A stretch of DNA of 64,000 nt from JACMQX01 sp044225675 (GTDB taxonomy: Bacteria; Pseudomonadota; Gammaproteobacteria; Burkholderiales; Burkholderiaceae_C): NCBI GenBank assembly GCA_044225675.1, contig JBGAIH010000006.1, forward strand, positions 62,001-126,000, written 5' to 3'. A program made the position numbers and the translations under genes. How positions within the stretch are numbered: position 1 is the stretch's first letter; each line of letters opens with the position of its first letter. This document shows, in pieces, positions 18,001-26,241 of the stretch. Under the pieces are notes generated by a model. The model had not been told where the DNA came from, ran no database searches, and worked only from the letters and a program-made list of their open reading frames with translations.

Positions 18001-21000
18001 GCAGCAACAGCCTGACGCTGAACTCCGGCGGCGGCGCCATCGACGCACTGCGCCTGGCCAGCGCCAAGAGCGTCGACATCACGGCCGCCGGCGCAGTCGG
18101 CTTCGGCAACACCACCGTCTCGGGCCCGCTCACCGTCGCGACCGCCGGGGCGATCACCCAGTCCGCAGGCAGCACGCTGGCCGTCGGCAGCACGGCCACG
18201 CTCGGCGCCGGCAGCGCCAACGACATCACGCTGGCCGAGGCAGGCAACGCCTTTGCCACGGTCGCCATCACCAGCGCCAACCACGTGAGCCTGCGCGACG
18301 GCGGCGCGCTCGACCTCGGCACCTCCAAGGTCACCGGCAATCTCACGCTGCGCGCGGGCGGCGCCATCACCCAGTCGGGTGCGCTCACGGTGGGCGGCAA
18401 CCTCGGCCTCACCACCGACCATGTCGCAGGCGACGTGACGATCAGCAACAAGGCTGCGTCCGCGACCACGCTGGGTGACACGCGCGTGGGCAACAACTAC
18501 ACGCTGGTGACCGGCGGCGACATCTCCCAGGCCGGCGGCACGACGCTCGTGATCGGCAACAACTTCAGCGTCAGCGGCGGCTCGCTGGCGGCCCCGGCCG
18601 CCGGCAACGTGGTCGGCGGCACCGACAACAGTGCCGGCGCGGGCACGATCATCAAACAGGTCGGCGTGGTCGACCTCTCGACCCGCGACATCGGCAACGG
18701 CGCGGGCGTGATCACGACCGCAGGCAACCTGAGCGTGCAGAGCCTGGCCTCGGCCGACACCATCCAGTCGGTCGTCGGCGCGGGTGTGACCGCCATCAAC
18801 CTCGCCAACAACGGCAACAGCATCGGCGGCGCGATCTCGGTCAACGCCTCGGCACCCACGGTGACGCCCAGCGGCGCGCCCGTGGTCACCGGCATCGCGC
18901 AGAATGGCGCCACGCTGTCCGTCGGCGGCAGTGCATCGTTCTCGGCCGCGACCAGCGCGGCCAACGCTGGCGGCGTGGCGGGCAATATCCGGCTCGACGG
19001 CACCAACAACCAGTTCACGGGCCCCGTGAGCTTCAGTGGCCACGATGTGCTGATCCGCAGCGCCGGCGCACTCACTCTCGGCAGTTCGTCAGCGACCGGC
19101 ACGCTGGCGCTCGTGGCGTCGGGAGGCGGCATCGCGAGCACGGCCGCGCTCCTTGTCGGCGGCGACGCCAGCTTCACGGCCGATGGGAAGAACGCCGACA
19201 TCGAACTGACGAATGCCAACAACAGCTTTGGCGGCGCGCTGAGCTTTGCCGGAGCGGGCGGCCTGCGCAACCTGAGCCTCACCGACACCAGTGCGGTGGA
19301 CCTGCAGGCGCTCACCCTGTCGGGCAAGCTGCAGGTGAAGGCCACGACCATCACCGATTCGGGCGCGCTCTCGGTCGGCGGCACCACGGACCTGCAGGCC
19401 ACAGGCGCGGTGACGCTCGACAACGCAGGCCACGGCTTCAAGGGAGCGGTCTCGCTCAACGCGGCCAGCGCCACGCTGGCCTCCGGCGGCGCGCTGGACC
19501 TCGGAGCCAGCAAGGTGGGCGGCAACCTGGCGCTCTCGGCCCAGGGCGCGGTCACCCAGAGCGGCGCGCTCACGGTCGGCGGCAACCTGTCGATCACCAC
19601 CACCCATGCGGCCGGCGACGTGACGCTCGACAACTCCGGCGCGGCCAGCACGCAGTGGGGCAACAGCACGGTCGGCGGCCACCTGAGCGTGACGGCCGCA
19701 GGAAAGAACTTCACGCAGGCGGCAGGCAGCGCGATCAACGTGGCCGGCGACTTCAGCGTCACTGCGACGAACGTGTCCACGAATCCGGCCGACAACCTGA
19801 TCGGCGGCACCGACAACACGCTGGCCGGCGGCACCTTCATCAAGAAGGTGGGCGTGGTCACGCTGGACAACATCAACACCGCCGGCAACCTCACCGTGAT
19901 CAGCCAGGCCACGGGCCAGGTGTTCGACGGCGCGGCGGTACACGGCACGGCCGTCAACCTCGGCAATGCAGGCAACAACATCGGCGGCACGATCACCGTG
20001 CAGACCAGCGGGCCGGCCATCGTCTCCAGCGGCGCGCCCGTGGCCACCGGCATCGTCCAGACGGCCGGCACCAGTGTGCAGGTCGGCGGCGTGTCGAACT
20101 TCGCGGCCAGCGGCGGCGACGTGAATCTCGGCAACGCGGGCAACGTGTTCGGCGGCGCCGTCAGCGCAAGCGGCAACAACATCACGCTGCGCGGCACCGG
20201 CAGCCTGCTGCTCGGCGCGATCAATGCCGGCGGCAACCTGCGCCTCGTCGCCACCAACGGCGTCAGCCAGAGCGGGCCCGCCCTGCTGGCCACGGGCACG
20301 ACCAGCGTGGACGCGGGCGCGGGCGCGATCGTGCTCACCACGGCCGGCAACGACTTCGGCGGCGCGGTGACGCTGTCCAACACGGGCGGCGGCATCGCCA
20401 TCACCGACACCAACGCGCTGGCGCTCGGCCCCGTCAATGCGGCGGGCTCGCTGGCGGTATCGGCTGGCGGGCTGACCACGCTGAACGGCGACCTCGCGGG
20501 CACGGGCGTGAGCTTCGGCGGCGCGGGCGCCGGCGCGGTGGCGCTCGGCACTGACGTGGCCATCGATGCGCGCACCGGCACGCTGACGATGGGCGCCATG
20601 ACGGGCGGCGCGCGCAATCTGACGCTCACCTCGGACAACATCGCGCTGTCCGGCGACTGGAGCGGCACCGGCGCCTACACGCTGAGAACTGCAAGCGACG
20701 CCACCACCATCGGCCTGGCAGGCGCCGCCGGCACCTACGCGCTGTCCACGGCAGAGCTTGCCAACATCGCCGCTGCCAACAGCTCGCAGGTGACCATCGG
20801 GCGCGCCACGGGCACGGGCCTGATGACGGTGGGCGCGATGAACTTTGACGACAAACTGGCGCTGCAGGGTGGCGCCATCACCTTCTCGGCCGGCAACCAG
20901 ACCTTCGGCAACGGCCTGAGCGTGAGCGGCACGGGCCGGGTGCAGCTCAGCGGCGCAACCGTGACGGCCACGACCGGCGACATCACGATCACGGGAGTTG

Positions 21001-23519
21001 GCGCGGGCGCGGTCCAGGGCTTCTCCATGACGGGGAGTTCGCAGCTGCGCACCACCTCGGGCAGCGGCCACATCACCGTGAACGCGAGCAATGCAAGCGG
21101 AACGGCCTTCTCGATGTCCAGCGGCACCAACACCATCCAGGCCGACGGCACGGGCAACGTCACGGTCAATGGCACGGCCACGGGGGCGAGCGGCTTCGGC
21201 ATGAGCGTTGGCAGCGGCGGCACCAACACCATCCGCAGCGCCGATGGCAACGTGACGCTGAATGCGCAATCGGCAGGCACCGACACCGCCCTCAGCCTGG
21301 GCTCGGGTGCCAACCTGGTGGAAGCCACCGGCAAGGGCAACGTCAGCGCCACCGGCATCGCCACCGGCGGCGGCACGGGCGTGACCTTCGCCACCAGCGG
21401 CGCCAACGGCATGCGCACCGCGAGCGGCAACCTCGCCATCACCGGCTCGGCCACGGGCGCCGGCGTGGGGGTGAGCCTGGGCTCGGGCACCCACACGCTG
21501 GCATCGACGTCGGGCAACATCGCGATCAGCGGCACCTCCAACGGCAGCGGCAACGGCGTGAGCTTCGCCACCGGCACCAACACCGTTCAGGCAGGCGCGG
21601 GCGGCAACGTGAACATCACGGCGACGTCGCTGGGCGCCACCGGATTCGGCCTGAGCATGGGCACGAGCGGCACGGGCACCGTGCGCGTGGTCGACGGCAC
21701 GCTCACGATCAACGCCAGCTCGGTCGGCGACGACACGGCGATGTCCATGGGCTCGGGCACCAACACCCTGCGCGCCACGGGCAGCGGCAGCATCGTGGTC
21801 AACGCAGCCGCTTCCGGAACGGCCAATGGTCTGTCGATGGGCAGCGGCGGCACCAACCTGATCGCCAGTTCCTTGGGCCCCATCACCGTGAACGCGACGG
21901 GCGCGGGCGACGGCACGGGCGTGGCCATGACCTCGGGCACCAACGCCATCACCACGGGCGGCGGCAACATCACCATCGATGCCAAGGCGCTCGGCGACGG
22001 CGACGGCCTGGCCATGTCGTCGGGTACGAACACAGTCGCGGCCGGCGGCGCAGGCAACCTGACGATCAACGGCTACGCGCCGCTGGGCAACGCCGTGAGC
22101 CTGGGCACGGCCAGCAAGACGGCCGGCACGAGCACCCTGCGGGTGGCCGACGGCGTTCTCACCGTCAACGCCACGGCCGGCGGCTCGACCTCGGCGCTGA
22201 GCTTTGGCGTGACGTCCGGCGCCGCAGGCCCGGCCACCAACACCATCGAGGCCACGCTCGGCGGCACGGTCGTGATCCAGGCGACCAACACCGGCACGGG
22301 CAACGCCATCTCCATGGGCAGCCAGAGCAACAACACCATCCGCAGCGGCACGGGCAGCATTGCCGTGACCGGCACCAGCGCACAGGCCACGGGCGTGTCG
22401 ATGGCCACCGGCAACAACACCATCGCCTCCGGCGCCGGCGGCGTCACGCTGGTGGGCACGTCGGGCGGTGACAGCAATGGCATCACCTTCGGCAGCACCT
22501 CAGGCGACAGCAGCAACCTGGTGTCGGCAAGCGGCAGCGGCAATGTCTCGATCGCCGGCATCTCGGCAGGTACCACCTCAGGCTTCGGCGTGAGCATCGG
22601 CAACCAGAGCACCAACGTGCTGCGCGTGCAGGACGGCACACTGGCCCTGAACGGTCGCTCGGCCGGCAGCGGCAGCGCCATCACCATGGGTTCGGGCACG
22701 AGCACGGTCGAAGCCACGGGCAGCGGCAACGTCAAGGTGTCGGCGGAATCCACCGGCTCGGGCAACGCGTTCTCGATGAGCCTGGGCAACAACACCGTGC
22801 GCACGGTCAGCGGCACGCTGGACGTCGCCGGCACGGCACGCGGTGCGGGCGAAGGCATCAGCATGGGCTCGGGCGTGAACACGCTGCAGTCCACCAGCGG
22901 CGCGGTCAACCTCACCGGCACGGCGCTGGGCAGCGGCAATGGCTTCTACATCACGTCGAGCGGCAAGGACAGCGTGCTGACCGACAGCGGCGCGATCACC
23001 ATCACCGGCAGTTCAGCCAGCGGCGCGGCCATTGCGCTGCGACCGACGGCCCAGCAGGCGACCATCGAGGCCACCGGCAGCGGCAGCGTGAATTTCCGCG
23101 CCGACAATTACGACGCCAGCCCGACGGGCAGCGGCTCGGTGCGCATCGCCGGCAACGGCGGCACGCTGTCGATCGTGCAGCTCACGCCAGGCACGTCGAT
23201 CGGCATCGGCAACGGCGCGCAGGGCGTGCTCAACTGGAGCGGCTCGGAGGTCGCCCACGCGACGGGCTTCGGCCTCGTGCGCATCGGCGACCTGGAGTCG
23301 GGCGCACTGGACCTGCGGCCGCCGTGGTTCCCGTTCCCGATGCAACTGCCGCCCGCCACGCTCACCGCCGACGAGCAGAAGTACGATGCGGTCAAGGCGG
23401 CCGTCGAGAAGCTGCTCACCAGCTACGCCGCCATCGGCCAGCGTCCGCCGACACTCACAGTGACGCGCCGCTTCAATCTGCTGATCCAGGGGTTCGACGA
23501 TGAGAAGAAAAAGCGTTGA
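15069..23519 (+). CDS. TpsA: filamentous-hemagglutinin N-terminal domain exoprotein
   Basis: This is a 2816-residue secreted beta-helix protein. ATG 15069 (MRNPRRLRLS) was chosen because a cleavable signal sequence (about 1-40) follows. The TPS secretion domain spans about residues 45-165 (SISQAGNAMQVHQ, WGSFNIGSGARVDF, NPAG at 127-130). The FHA-type LLLDPTDITI lies near residue 440. Beyond it are hundreds of Gly/Thr/Asn-rich short strands in several repeat classes. The last 60 residues leave the repeats and end in a charged helix (DEQKYDAVKAAVEKLL) and DDEKKKR. No VENN motif or recognisable toxin domain is seen, so an adhesin or matrix role is more likely than contact-dependent inhibition. 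TpsB is directly upstream, and the next gene overlaps by 20 bp. Confidence 0.93.
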   Translation: MRNPRRLRLSASPASRRLPLAGAIMTALLGLQVQRAESQALPAGALPTNGQVVYGTASISQAGNAMQVHQSSGKLITEWGSFNIGSGARVDFVQPSSAAMALNRVLSADPSRIYGQLNANGQVFLVNPAGVLFAPGSKVNVGGLVASTLDISNADFAAGNFRFAGSASGEVVNEGEITAAERGYAALLGPRVRNAGSIAARLGTVALAAGDAVTLDLHGDQLLNLQIDASAAAALAANSGALRADGGLVLLAASGAGDPLATVLNNTGTVHATSLANHNGVIRLEGGASGVVAVSGTLDASGRGAGETGGTVKVLGDKVGLFDGARIDASGDAGGGTVLVGGNWQGSGAEQRASASFVGRDALIRADALGSGNGGTVVVWSDGSTRFYGTLSAQGGAAGGHGGLAEVSGKGFLDFDGTARLTATGGVAGTLLLDPTDITISGGANAATWNGTDTFTGAGNTSILNVDTLLAQLALGKVIVSTASAGAGNGDITVASAINYTGGNSSLTLSATRDINVNADIKSTGAGKLDITLTGAAGRVLLGNNDATQEVISSNGGNISITGTGRSGAGNGILMQGAAVQSGSGKIDMTGTGSAGSQGISLNTTTLVAGVNNLIESTSGAITLTGTNAATGSGFGFNAGTNTVRSTSAVAGEGNITVVAKSTGASGNIGLTMGSSGTNSIRTAGGNIDISAESASSGSALSIASGTNTIESTGVGNVSLRGTSGGSGNGIATSAGNNVVAVKTGSLLMEGKANGTGDGISLGSGTLSVSAAGGSITLSGTAAGTGANGVGYGTTLTSGARITNTTGNITITGANTSGTKSASNAGIGITTTTGNLLVETTTGAIGITGSTNNGGTALNLAPTGTGSVTVRTTGAGQITLTGDTVTLSDKASLQTTGAGSLVLQPLADATTVSVAATGGTFDLDAAELARIQDGFSSITIGRATGTGAMTVGAATFTDNLVLRQAAGGMSFTGALTLGSNSLTLNSGGGAIDALRLASAKSVDITAAGAVGFGNTTVSGPLTVATAGAITQSAGSTLAVGSTATLGAGSANDITLAEAGNAFATVAITSANHVSLRDGGALDLGTSKVTGNLTLRAGGAITQSGALTVGGNLGLTTDHVAGDVTISNKAASATTLGDTRVGNNYTLVTGGDISQAGGTTLVIGNNFSVSGGSLAAPAAGNVVGGTDNSAGAGTIIKQVGVVDLSTRDIGNGAGVITTAGNLSVQSLASADTIQSVVGAGVTAINLANNGNSIGGAISVNASAPTVTPSGAPVVTGIAQNGATLSVGGSASFSAATSAANAGGVAGNIRLDGTNNQFTGPVSFSGHDVLIRSAGALTLGSSSATGTLALVASGGGIASTAALLVGGDASFTADGKNADIELTNANNSFGGALSFAGAGGLRNLSLTDTSAVDLQALTLSGKLQVKATTITDSGALSVGGTTDLQATGAVTLDNAGHGFKGAVSLNAASATLASGGALDLGASKVGGNLALSAQGAVTQSGALTVGGNLSITTTHAAGDVTLDNSGAASTQWGNSTVGGHLSVTAAGKNFTQAAGSAINVAGDFSVTATNVSTNPADNLIGGTDNTLAGGTFIKKVGVVTLDNINTAGNLTVISQATGQVFDGAAVHGTAVNLGNAGNNIGGTITVQTSGPAIVSSGAPVATGIVQTAGTSVQVGGVSNFAASGGDVNLGNAGNVFGGAVSASGNNITLRGTGSLLLGAINAGGNLRLVATNGVSQSGPALLATGTTSVDAGAGAIVLTTAGNDFGGAVTLSNTGGGIAITDTNALALGPVNAAGSLAVSAGGLTTLNGDLAGTGVSFGGAGAGAVALGTDVAIDARTGTLTMGAMTGGARNLTLTSDNIALSGDWSGTGAYTLRTASDATTIGLAGAAGTYALSTAELANIAAANSSQVTIGRATGTGLMTVGAMNFDDKLALQGGAITFSAGNQTFGNGLSVSGTGRVQLSGATVTATTGDITITGVGAGAVQGFSMTGSSQLRTTSGSGHITVNASNASGTAFSMSSGTNTIQADGTGNVTVNGTATGASGFGMSVGSGGTNTIRSADGNVTLNAQSAGTDTALSLGSGANLVEATGKGNVSATGIATGGGTGVTFATSGANGMRTASGNLAITGSATGAGVGVSLGSGTHTLASTSGNIAISGTSNGSGNGVSFATGTNTVQAGAGGNVNITATSLGATGFGLSMGTSGTGTVRVVDGTLTINASSVGDDTAMSMGSGTNTLRATGSGSIVVNAAASGTANGLSMGSGGTNLIASSLGPITVNATGAGDGTGVAMTSGTNAITTGGGNITIDAKALGDGDGLAMSSGTNTVAAGGAGNLTINGYAPLGNAVSLGTASKTAGTSTLRVADGVLTVNATAGGSTSALSFGVTSGAAGPATNTIEATLGGTVVIQATNTGTGNAISMGSQSNNTIRSGTGSIAVTGTSAQATGVSMATGNNTIASGAGGVTLVGTSGGDSNGITFGSTSGDSSNLVSASGSGNVSIAGISAGTTSGFGVSIGNQSTNVLRVQDGTLALNGRSAGSGSAITMGSGTSTVEATGSGNVKVSAESTGSGNAFSMSLGNNTVRTVSGTLDVAGTARGAGEGISMGSGVNTLQSTSGAVNLTGTALGSGNGFYITSSGKDSVLTDSGAITITGSSASGAAIALRPTAQQATIEATGSGSVNFRADNYDASPTGSGSVRIAGNGGTLSIVQLTPGTSIGIGNGAQGVLNWSGSEVAHATGFGLVRIGDLESGALDLRPPWFPFPMQLPPATLTADEQKYDAVKAAVEKLLTSYAAIGQRPPTLTVTRRFNLLIQGFDDEKKKR
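18220..19400 (+). repeat. tpsA internal duplication, first copy (about 1.19 kb)
   Basis: The encoded order GALDLG, SKVTGNL, AITQSGALTVGGNL, AGDVTI, VGGTDN, IIKQVGVV, APVVTGI recurs about 1185-1188 bp downstream in the same order. Measured anchors are 18306 against 19491 and 18615 against 19803. The outer limits are approximate. Confidence 0.65.
19410..20600 (+). repeat. tpsA internal duplication, second copy
   Basis: This copy carries GALDLGASKVGGNL, AVTQSGALTVGGNL, AGDVTLD, IGGTDN, FIKKVGVV and APVATGI in the same order as the block about 1.19 kb upstream. The offset shrinks by about 30 bp at APVATGI (18876 against 20034), showing an indel between the copies. The limits are approximate. Confidence 0.65.
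21000..23030 (+). repeat. tpsA short-period beta-helix repeat array
   Basis: Roughly residues 1980-2650 of TpsA are an array of degenerate units of about 30-36 residues. The consensus runs from GSGTNTI through a GNVTVNA-like strand to a GTGVSMG-like turn. About twenty copies are visible by eye, and a smaller related block lies at 16700-17640. The units look like rungs of a right-handed beta-helix. Confidence 0.7.
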
Positions 23520-24372
23520 GCGCCTGGCTGCATCGCTGCTGCTGTGGGCCTGCCTGCTGCTGCCTGCGGCGGCTCAGGAGAAGGTGCAATTTCCAAGCCT
23601 CGACAAATGGGGCGGCGCCGAACGCCTGCCCATCGACGGCTATCTCTACAAGCCCAAGGGCAAGGACCGCTTTACCGTGGTCGCGATGTTCCACGGCTGC
23701 TCGGGTGCCATCGGCAAGAATGGCCGCATCACCGAGCGCTTCCGCGAGATGGCCGCGCTGCTCAACGGCATGGGCTACGGCGTGTTCCTCGTCGACAGCT
23801 TCAATCCGCGCGGCGAACTCGAGATCTGCACCACGCCGATCAAGGCCCGCAGCATTCTGGAGGAGCATCGCTGGCTCGACGCCTATGGCGCGATCGAGTA
23901 CCTGAACACCCGCCGCGACGTGATCCCGCAGCGCATCGGCGTGATCGGCTTCTCGCACGGCGGCACCAACGCCCTGCAGGTGATGGATGCCACGCTGCCG
24001 CCCAGGCTCGAAGGGCGCCAGGGCTTTGCCGCCTCGGTGGCGATGTACCCCGGCTGCTCGACCACGCTGGCCAAGCAGCCGGACTTCAAGGCCTACGCGC
24101 CGCTCCTGATCCTGGCGGGCGAGCTGGACGACTGGACGCCCGCGCCGCCGTGCGTGAGCCTGGCCCGGCGATCGGCCGATCGCGGCGAGCCGGTGGAGAT
24201 CGAGATCTATCCCGGTGCCTACCACGGCTTTGACCAGACCTCGCCCGTGCGCGTGCGCAATGACGTCATCCGCAGCGGCAATCCTGTGCACGTGGGCGGC
24301 AATCCAGCCGCCCGCGAAGCTGCCTACCAGCGCATCCGCGAATTCTTTGGCCGACACCTGGCCGCCGAGTAA
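23500..24372 (+). CDS. exported dienelactone hydrolase family alpha/beta hydrolase
   Basis: This 290-residue protein has a signal peptide (about 1-26, ending PAAAQ). The alpha/beta-hydrolase nucleophile elbow is GFSHGG with Ser152. The probable acid lies in LDDW (Asp210 or Asp211) and the histidine is His242 in YHGF. FHGCSGAIG after the first strand looks like the oxyanion-hole segment. Its start lies 20 bp inside the end of tpsA, so the two are probably translationally coupled. The dienelactone hydrolase name refers to fold; an exported member next to a TpsA could act on a surface or extracellular ester, but the substrate is unknown. Confidence 0.88.
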   Translation: MRRKSVERLAASLLLWACLLLPAAAQEKVQFPSLDKWGGAERLPIDGYLYKPKGKDRFTVVAMFHGCSGAIGKNGRITERFREMAALLNGMGYGVFLVDSFNPRGELEICTTPIKARSILEEHRWLDAYGAIEYLNTRRDVIPQRIGVIGFSHGGTNALQVMDATLPPRLEGRQGFAASVAMYPGCSTTLAKQPDFKAYAPLLILAGELDDWTPAPPCVSLARRSADRGEPVEIEIYPGAYHGFDQTSPVRVRNDVIRSGNPVHVGGNPAAREAAYQRIREFFGRHLAAE

Positions 24373-24397
24373 ACCGACTTTTTCCATGGAGACCCGC

Positions 24398-26155
24398 ATG
24401 TTCCGATTCAATGCCGCCACCGGCGCCGCACTCGCCCTGGCCGCAAGCCTCGCCGCCGCGCCCGCCTTCGCCCAGTTCGTGGCGCCCCAGGACGCCGCAC
24501 CCGAGGCCGCCTCCGGCTTCACCGCCAAGAAGGCGGTCCACGCCAAGCGCTACATGATCGCCACGGCCAATCCGCATGCCTCGGCGGCCGGCGACGAGAT
24601 CCTCAAGGCCGGCGGCAGCGCGGTGGACGCGGCCATTGCCGCAGCCATCATGCTCAACCTCACCGAGCCGCAGTCCTCGGGCATTGGCGGCGGCGCCTTC
24701 ATCGTGAGCTGGGACGAAGGCCGCAAGGCGCTGACCTCGTTCGACGGCCGCGAGAAGACGCCGGCGGCGGCGCAGCCCGACCGCTTCATGCTCGGCAATG
24801 GCAAGCCCATGAGCCTGCGCGACGCCATCAATTCCGGCAAGTCGGTGGGCGTGCCCGGCCTGATCCGCGTGATGGAGCTGGCGCACAAGCAGCACGGCAA
24901 GCTGCCGTGGGCGCGGCTGTTCGAGCCGACGATCCGTCTGGCCGAGGCGGGCTTTCCGGTGTCGGACCGGCTGAACAAGCTGATCGCCTCGGACGCCTAC
25001 CTCAAGGACGATCCGGCCACGCGCGCCTACTTCTTCGACGCCGAGGGCAAGCCGCTGGCCGTGGGCACCATCCTCAAGAACCCGGCCTTCGCTGCCGTGC
25101 TGCGGCGCGTCGCCAAGGAAGGCCCCGATGCGTTCTACAAGGGCGAGATCGCGCGCGACATCGTCGCGGCGGTCACCGGCCACCGCAAGCCGGGCGACAT
25201 GACCGAGCAGGATCTGGCCGCCTACGGTGCCAAGCAGCGCGAGGTGCTGTGCGGCAACTACCGAGCCTACAAGGTCTGCGGCATGCCCCCGCCTTCCTCC
25301 GGCGGCATCGCCGTGCTGGCGATGCTGGGCATGCTCGAGCGCTTCCCGATGGACAAGGTGCGCCCCAACTCGACCGAGGCGGTCCACCTGTTCTCCGAAG
25401 CCGGGCGCCTGGCCTATGCCGACCGCGACTACTACGTGGCCGACCCCGACTTCGTGCAGGTGCCCACGCAGGCCCTGGTGCGGCCCGACTACCTCAAGTC
25501 GCGCAGCGCGCTGATCCAGCCGGCCACGAGCATGAAGCGCGCCGAGCACGGCGTGCCGGCCGGCGTGAAGATGGCCTGGGCGCCGGACGAGAACTCCGAG
25601 GTGCCGGCGACCAGTCACATCTCGGTGGTCGACAAGGACGGCAATGCGGTGTCGATGACCACCACGATCGAGGCGCAGTTCGGCAGCCACATCATGGTGC
25701 GCGGCTTCCTGCTGAACAATCAGATCACCGACTTCTCGCTCAACCCCGAAGACGAAGGCCGCCCCGTGGCCAACCGCGTCGAAGGCGGCAAGCGCCCGCG
25801 CAGCACGATGTCCCCGACGCTGGTGTTCGACGACAAGGGCAAGCTGCTGATGACCGCCGGCTCGCCGGGCGGCAGCGCCATCATCAACTACGTGGCCAAG
25901 ACGCTGGTGGGCGTGCTCGACTGGAAGCTGGACATCCAGCAGGCGATCTCGCTGCCCAACATGGGCAGCCGCAACCGCGCCACCGAGGTCGAGAAGGGCA
26001 CCGAGCTGGAGAAGCTGATCACGCCGCTGCGCGCGATGGGCCACGAAGTGCAGGCCATCGAGTTCACCAGCGGCCTGCAGGGCATCGTGGTCACGCCCAC
26101 GGGCCTGGTGGGCGGTGCCGACCCGCGCCGCGAGGGCGTGGTGCTCGGCGAGTGA
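24398..26155 (+). CDS. gamma-glutamyltransferase (periplasmic)
   Basis: This 585-residue protein is the usual length for the family and has a signal peptide (about 1-28, ending AFAQ). Autocleavage should expose Thr405 in the canonical context TSHISVVDKDGNAV. The segments LLNNQITDFS, KRPRSTMSPT and GSPGGSAIINYV, which form the gamma-glutamyl site, are intact. ATG 24398 has a GGAGA ribosome site five bases upstream; an ATG at 24386 is less well placed. The enzyme cleaves glutathione and other gamma-glutamyl compounds in the periplasm. It follows the exported hydrolase by 25 bp. It is much more canonical than the homologue at 9406-11688. Confidence 0.94.
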   Translation: MFRFNAATGAALALAASLAAAPAFAQFVAPQDAAPEAASGFTAKKAVHAKRYMIATANPHASAAGDEILKAGGSAVDAAIAAAIMLNLTEPQSSGIGGGAFIVSWDEGRKALTSFDGREKTPAAAQPDRFMLGNGKPMSLRDAINSGKSVGVPGLIRVMELAHKQHGKLPWARLFEPTIRLAEAGFPVSDRLNKLIASDAYLKDDPATRAYFFDAEGKPLAVGTILKNPAFAAVLRRVAKEGPDAFYKGEIARDIVAAVTGHRKPGDMTEQDLAAYGAKQREVLCGNYRAYKVCGMPPPSSGGIAVLAMLGMLERFPMDKVRPNSTEAVHLFSEAGRLAYADRDYYVADPDFVQVPTQALVRPDYLKSRSALIQPATSMKRAEHGVPAGVKMAWAPDENSEVPATSHISVVDKDGNAVSMTTTIEAQFGSHIMVRGFLLNNQITDFSLNPEDEGRPVANRVEGGKRPRSTMSPTLVFDDKGKLLMTAGSPGGSAIINYVAKTLVGVLDWKLDIQQAISLPNMGSRNRATEVEKGTELEKLITPLRAMGHEVQAIEFTSGLQGIVVTPTGLVGGADPRREGVVLGE

Positions 26156-26218
26156 GCGGCGCAGGCCGCTGCTGCGGCCGGCCGACGCTGATAGACTGAG
26201 ACGCACTCCCCCGCAGTT

Positions 26219-26228
26219 CCCCCCCCCC
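26219..26228 (+). repeat. poly-C tract of 10 in front of a LysR gene
   Basis: Ten consecutive C residues lie 13 bp upstream of ATG 26242. The surrounding CCCCCGCAGT motif is present twice (26208-26217 and 26224-26233). No clear Shine-Dalgarno sequence is present between the tract and the start. Confidence 0.7.
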
Positions 26229-26241
26229 GCAGTCCCGCATC

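Noticed and set aside
21000..23030. CRISPR-like repeat array
   Set aside because: The repeats are degenerate, in frame and part of a single coding sequence; there are no identical direct repeats with unique spacers.
15069..23519. Contact-dependent inhibition (CdiA-like) toxin
   Set aside because: No VENN motif, no toxin-like variable C-terminus and no small immunity gene follows; the C-terminus is short and the next gene is an exported hydrolase.
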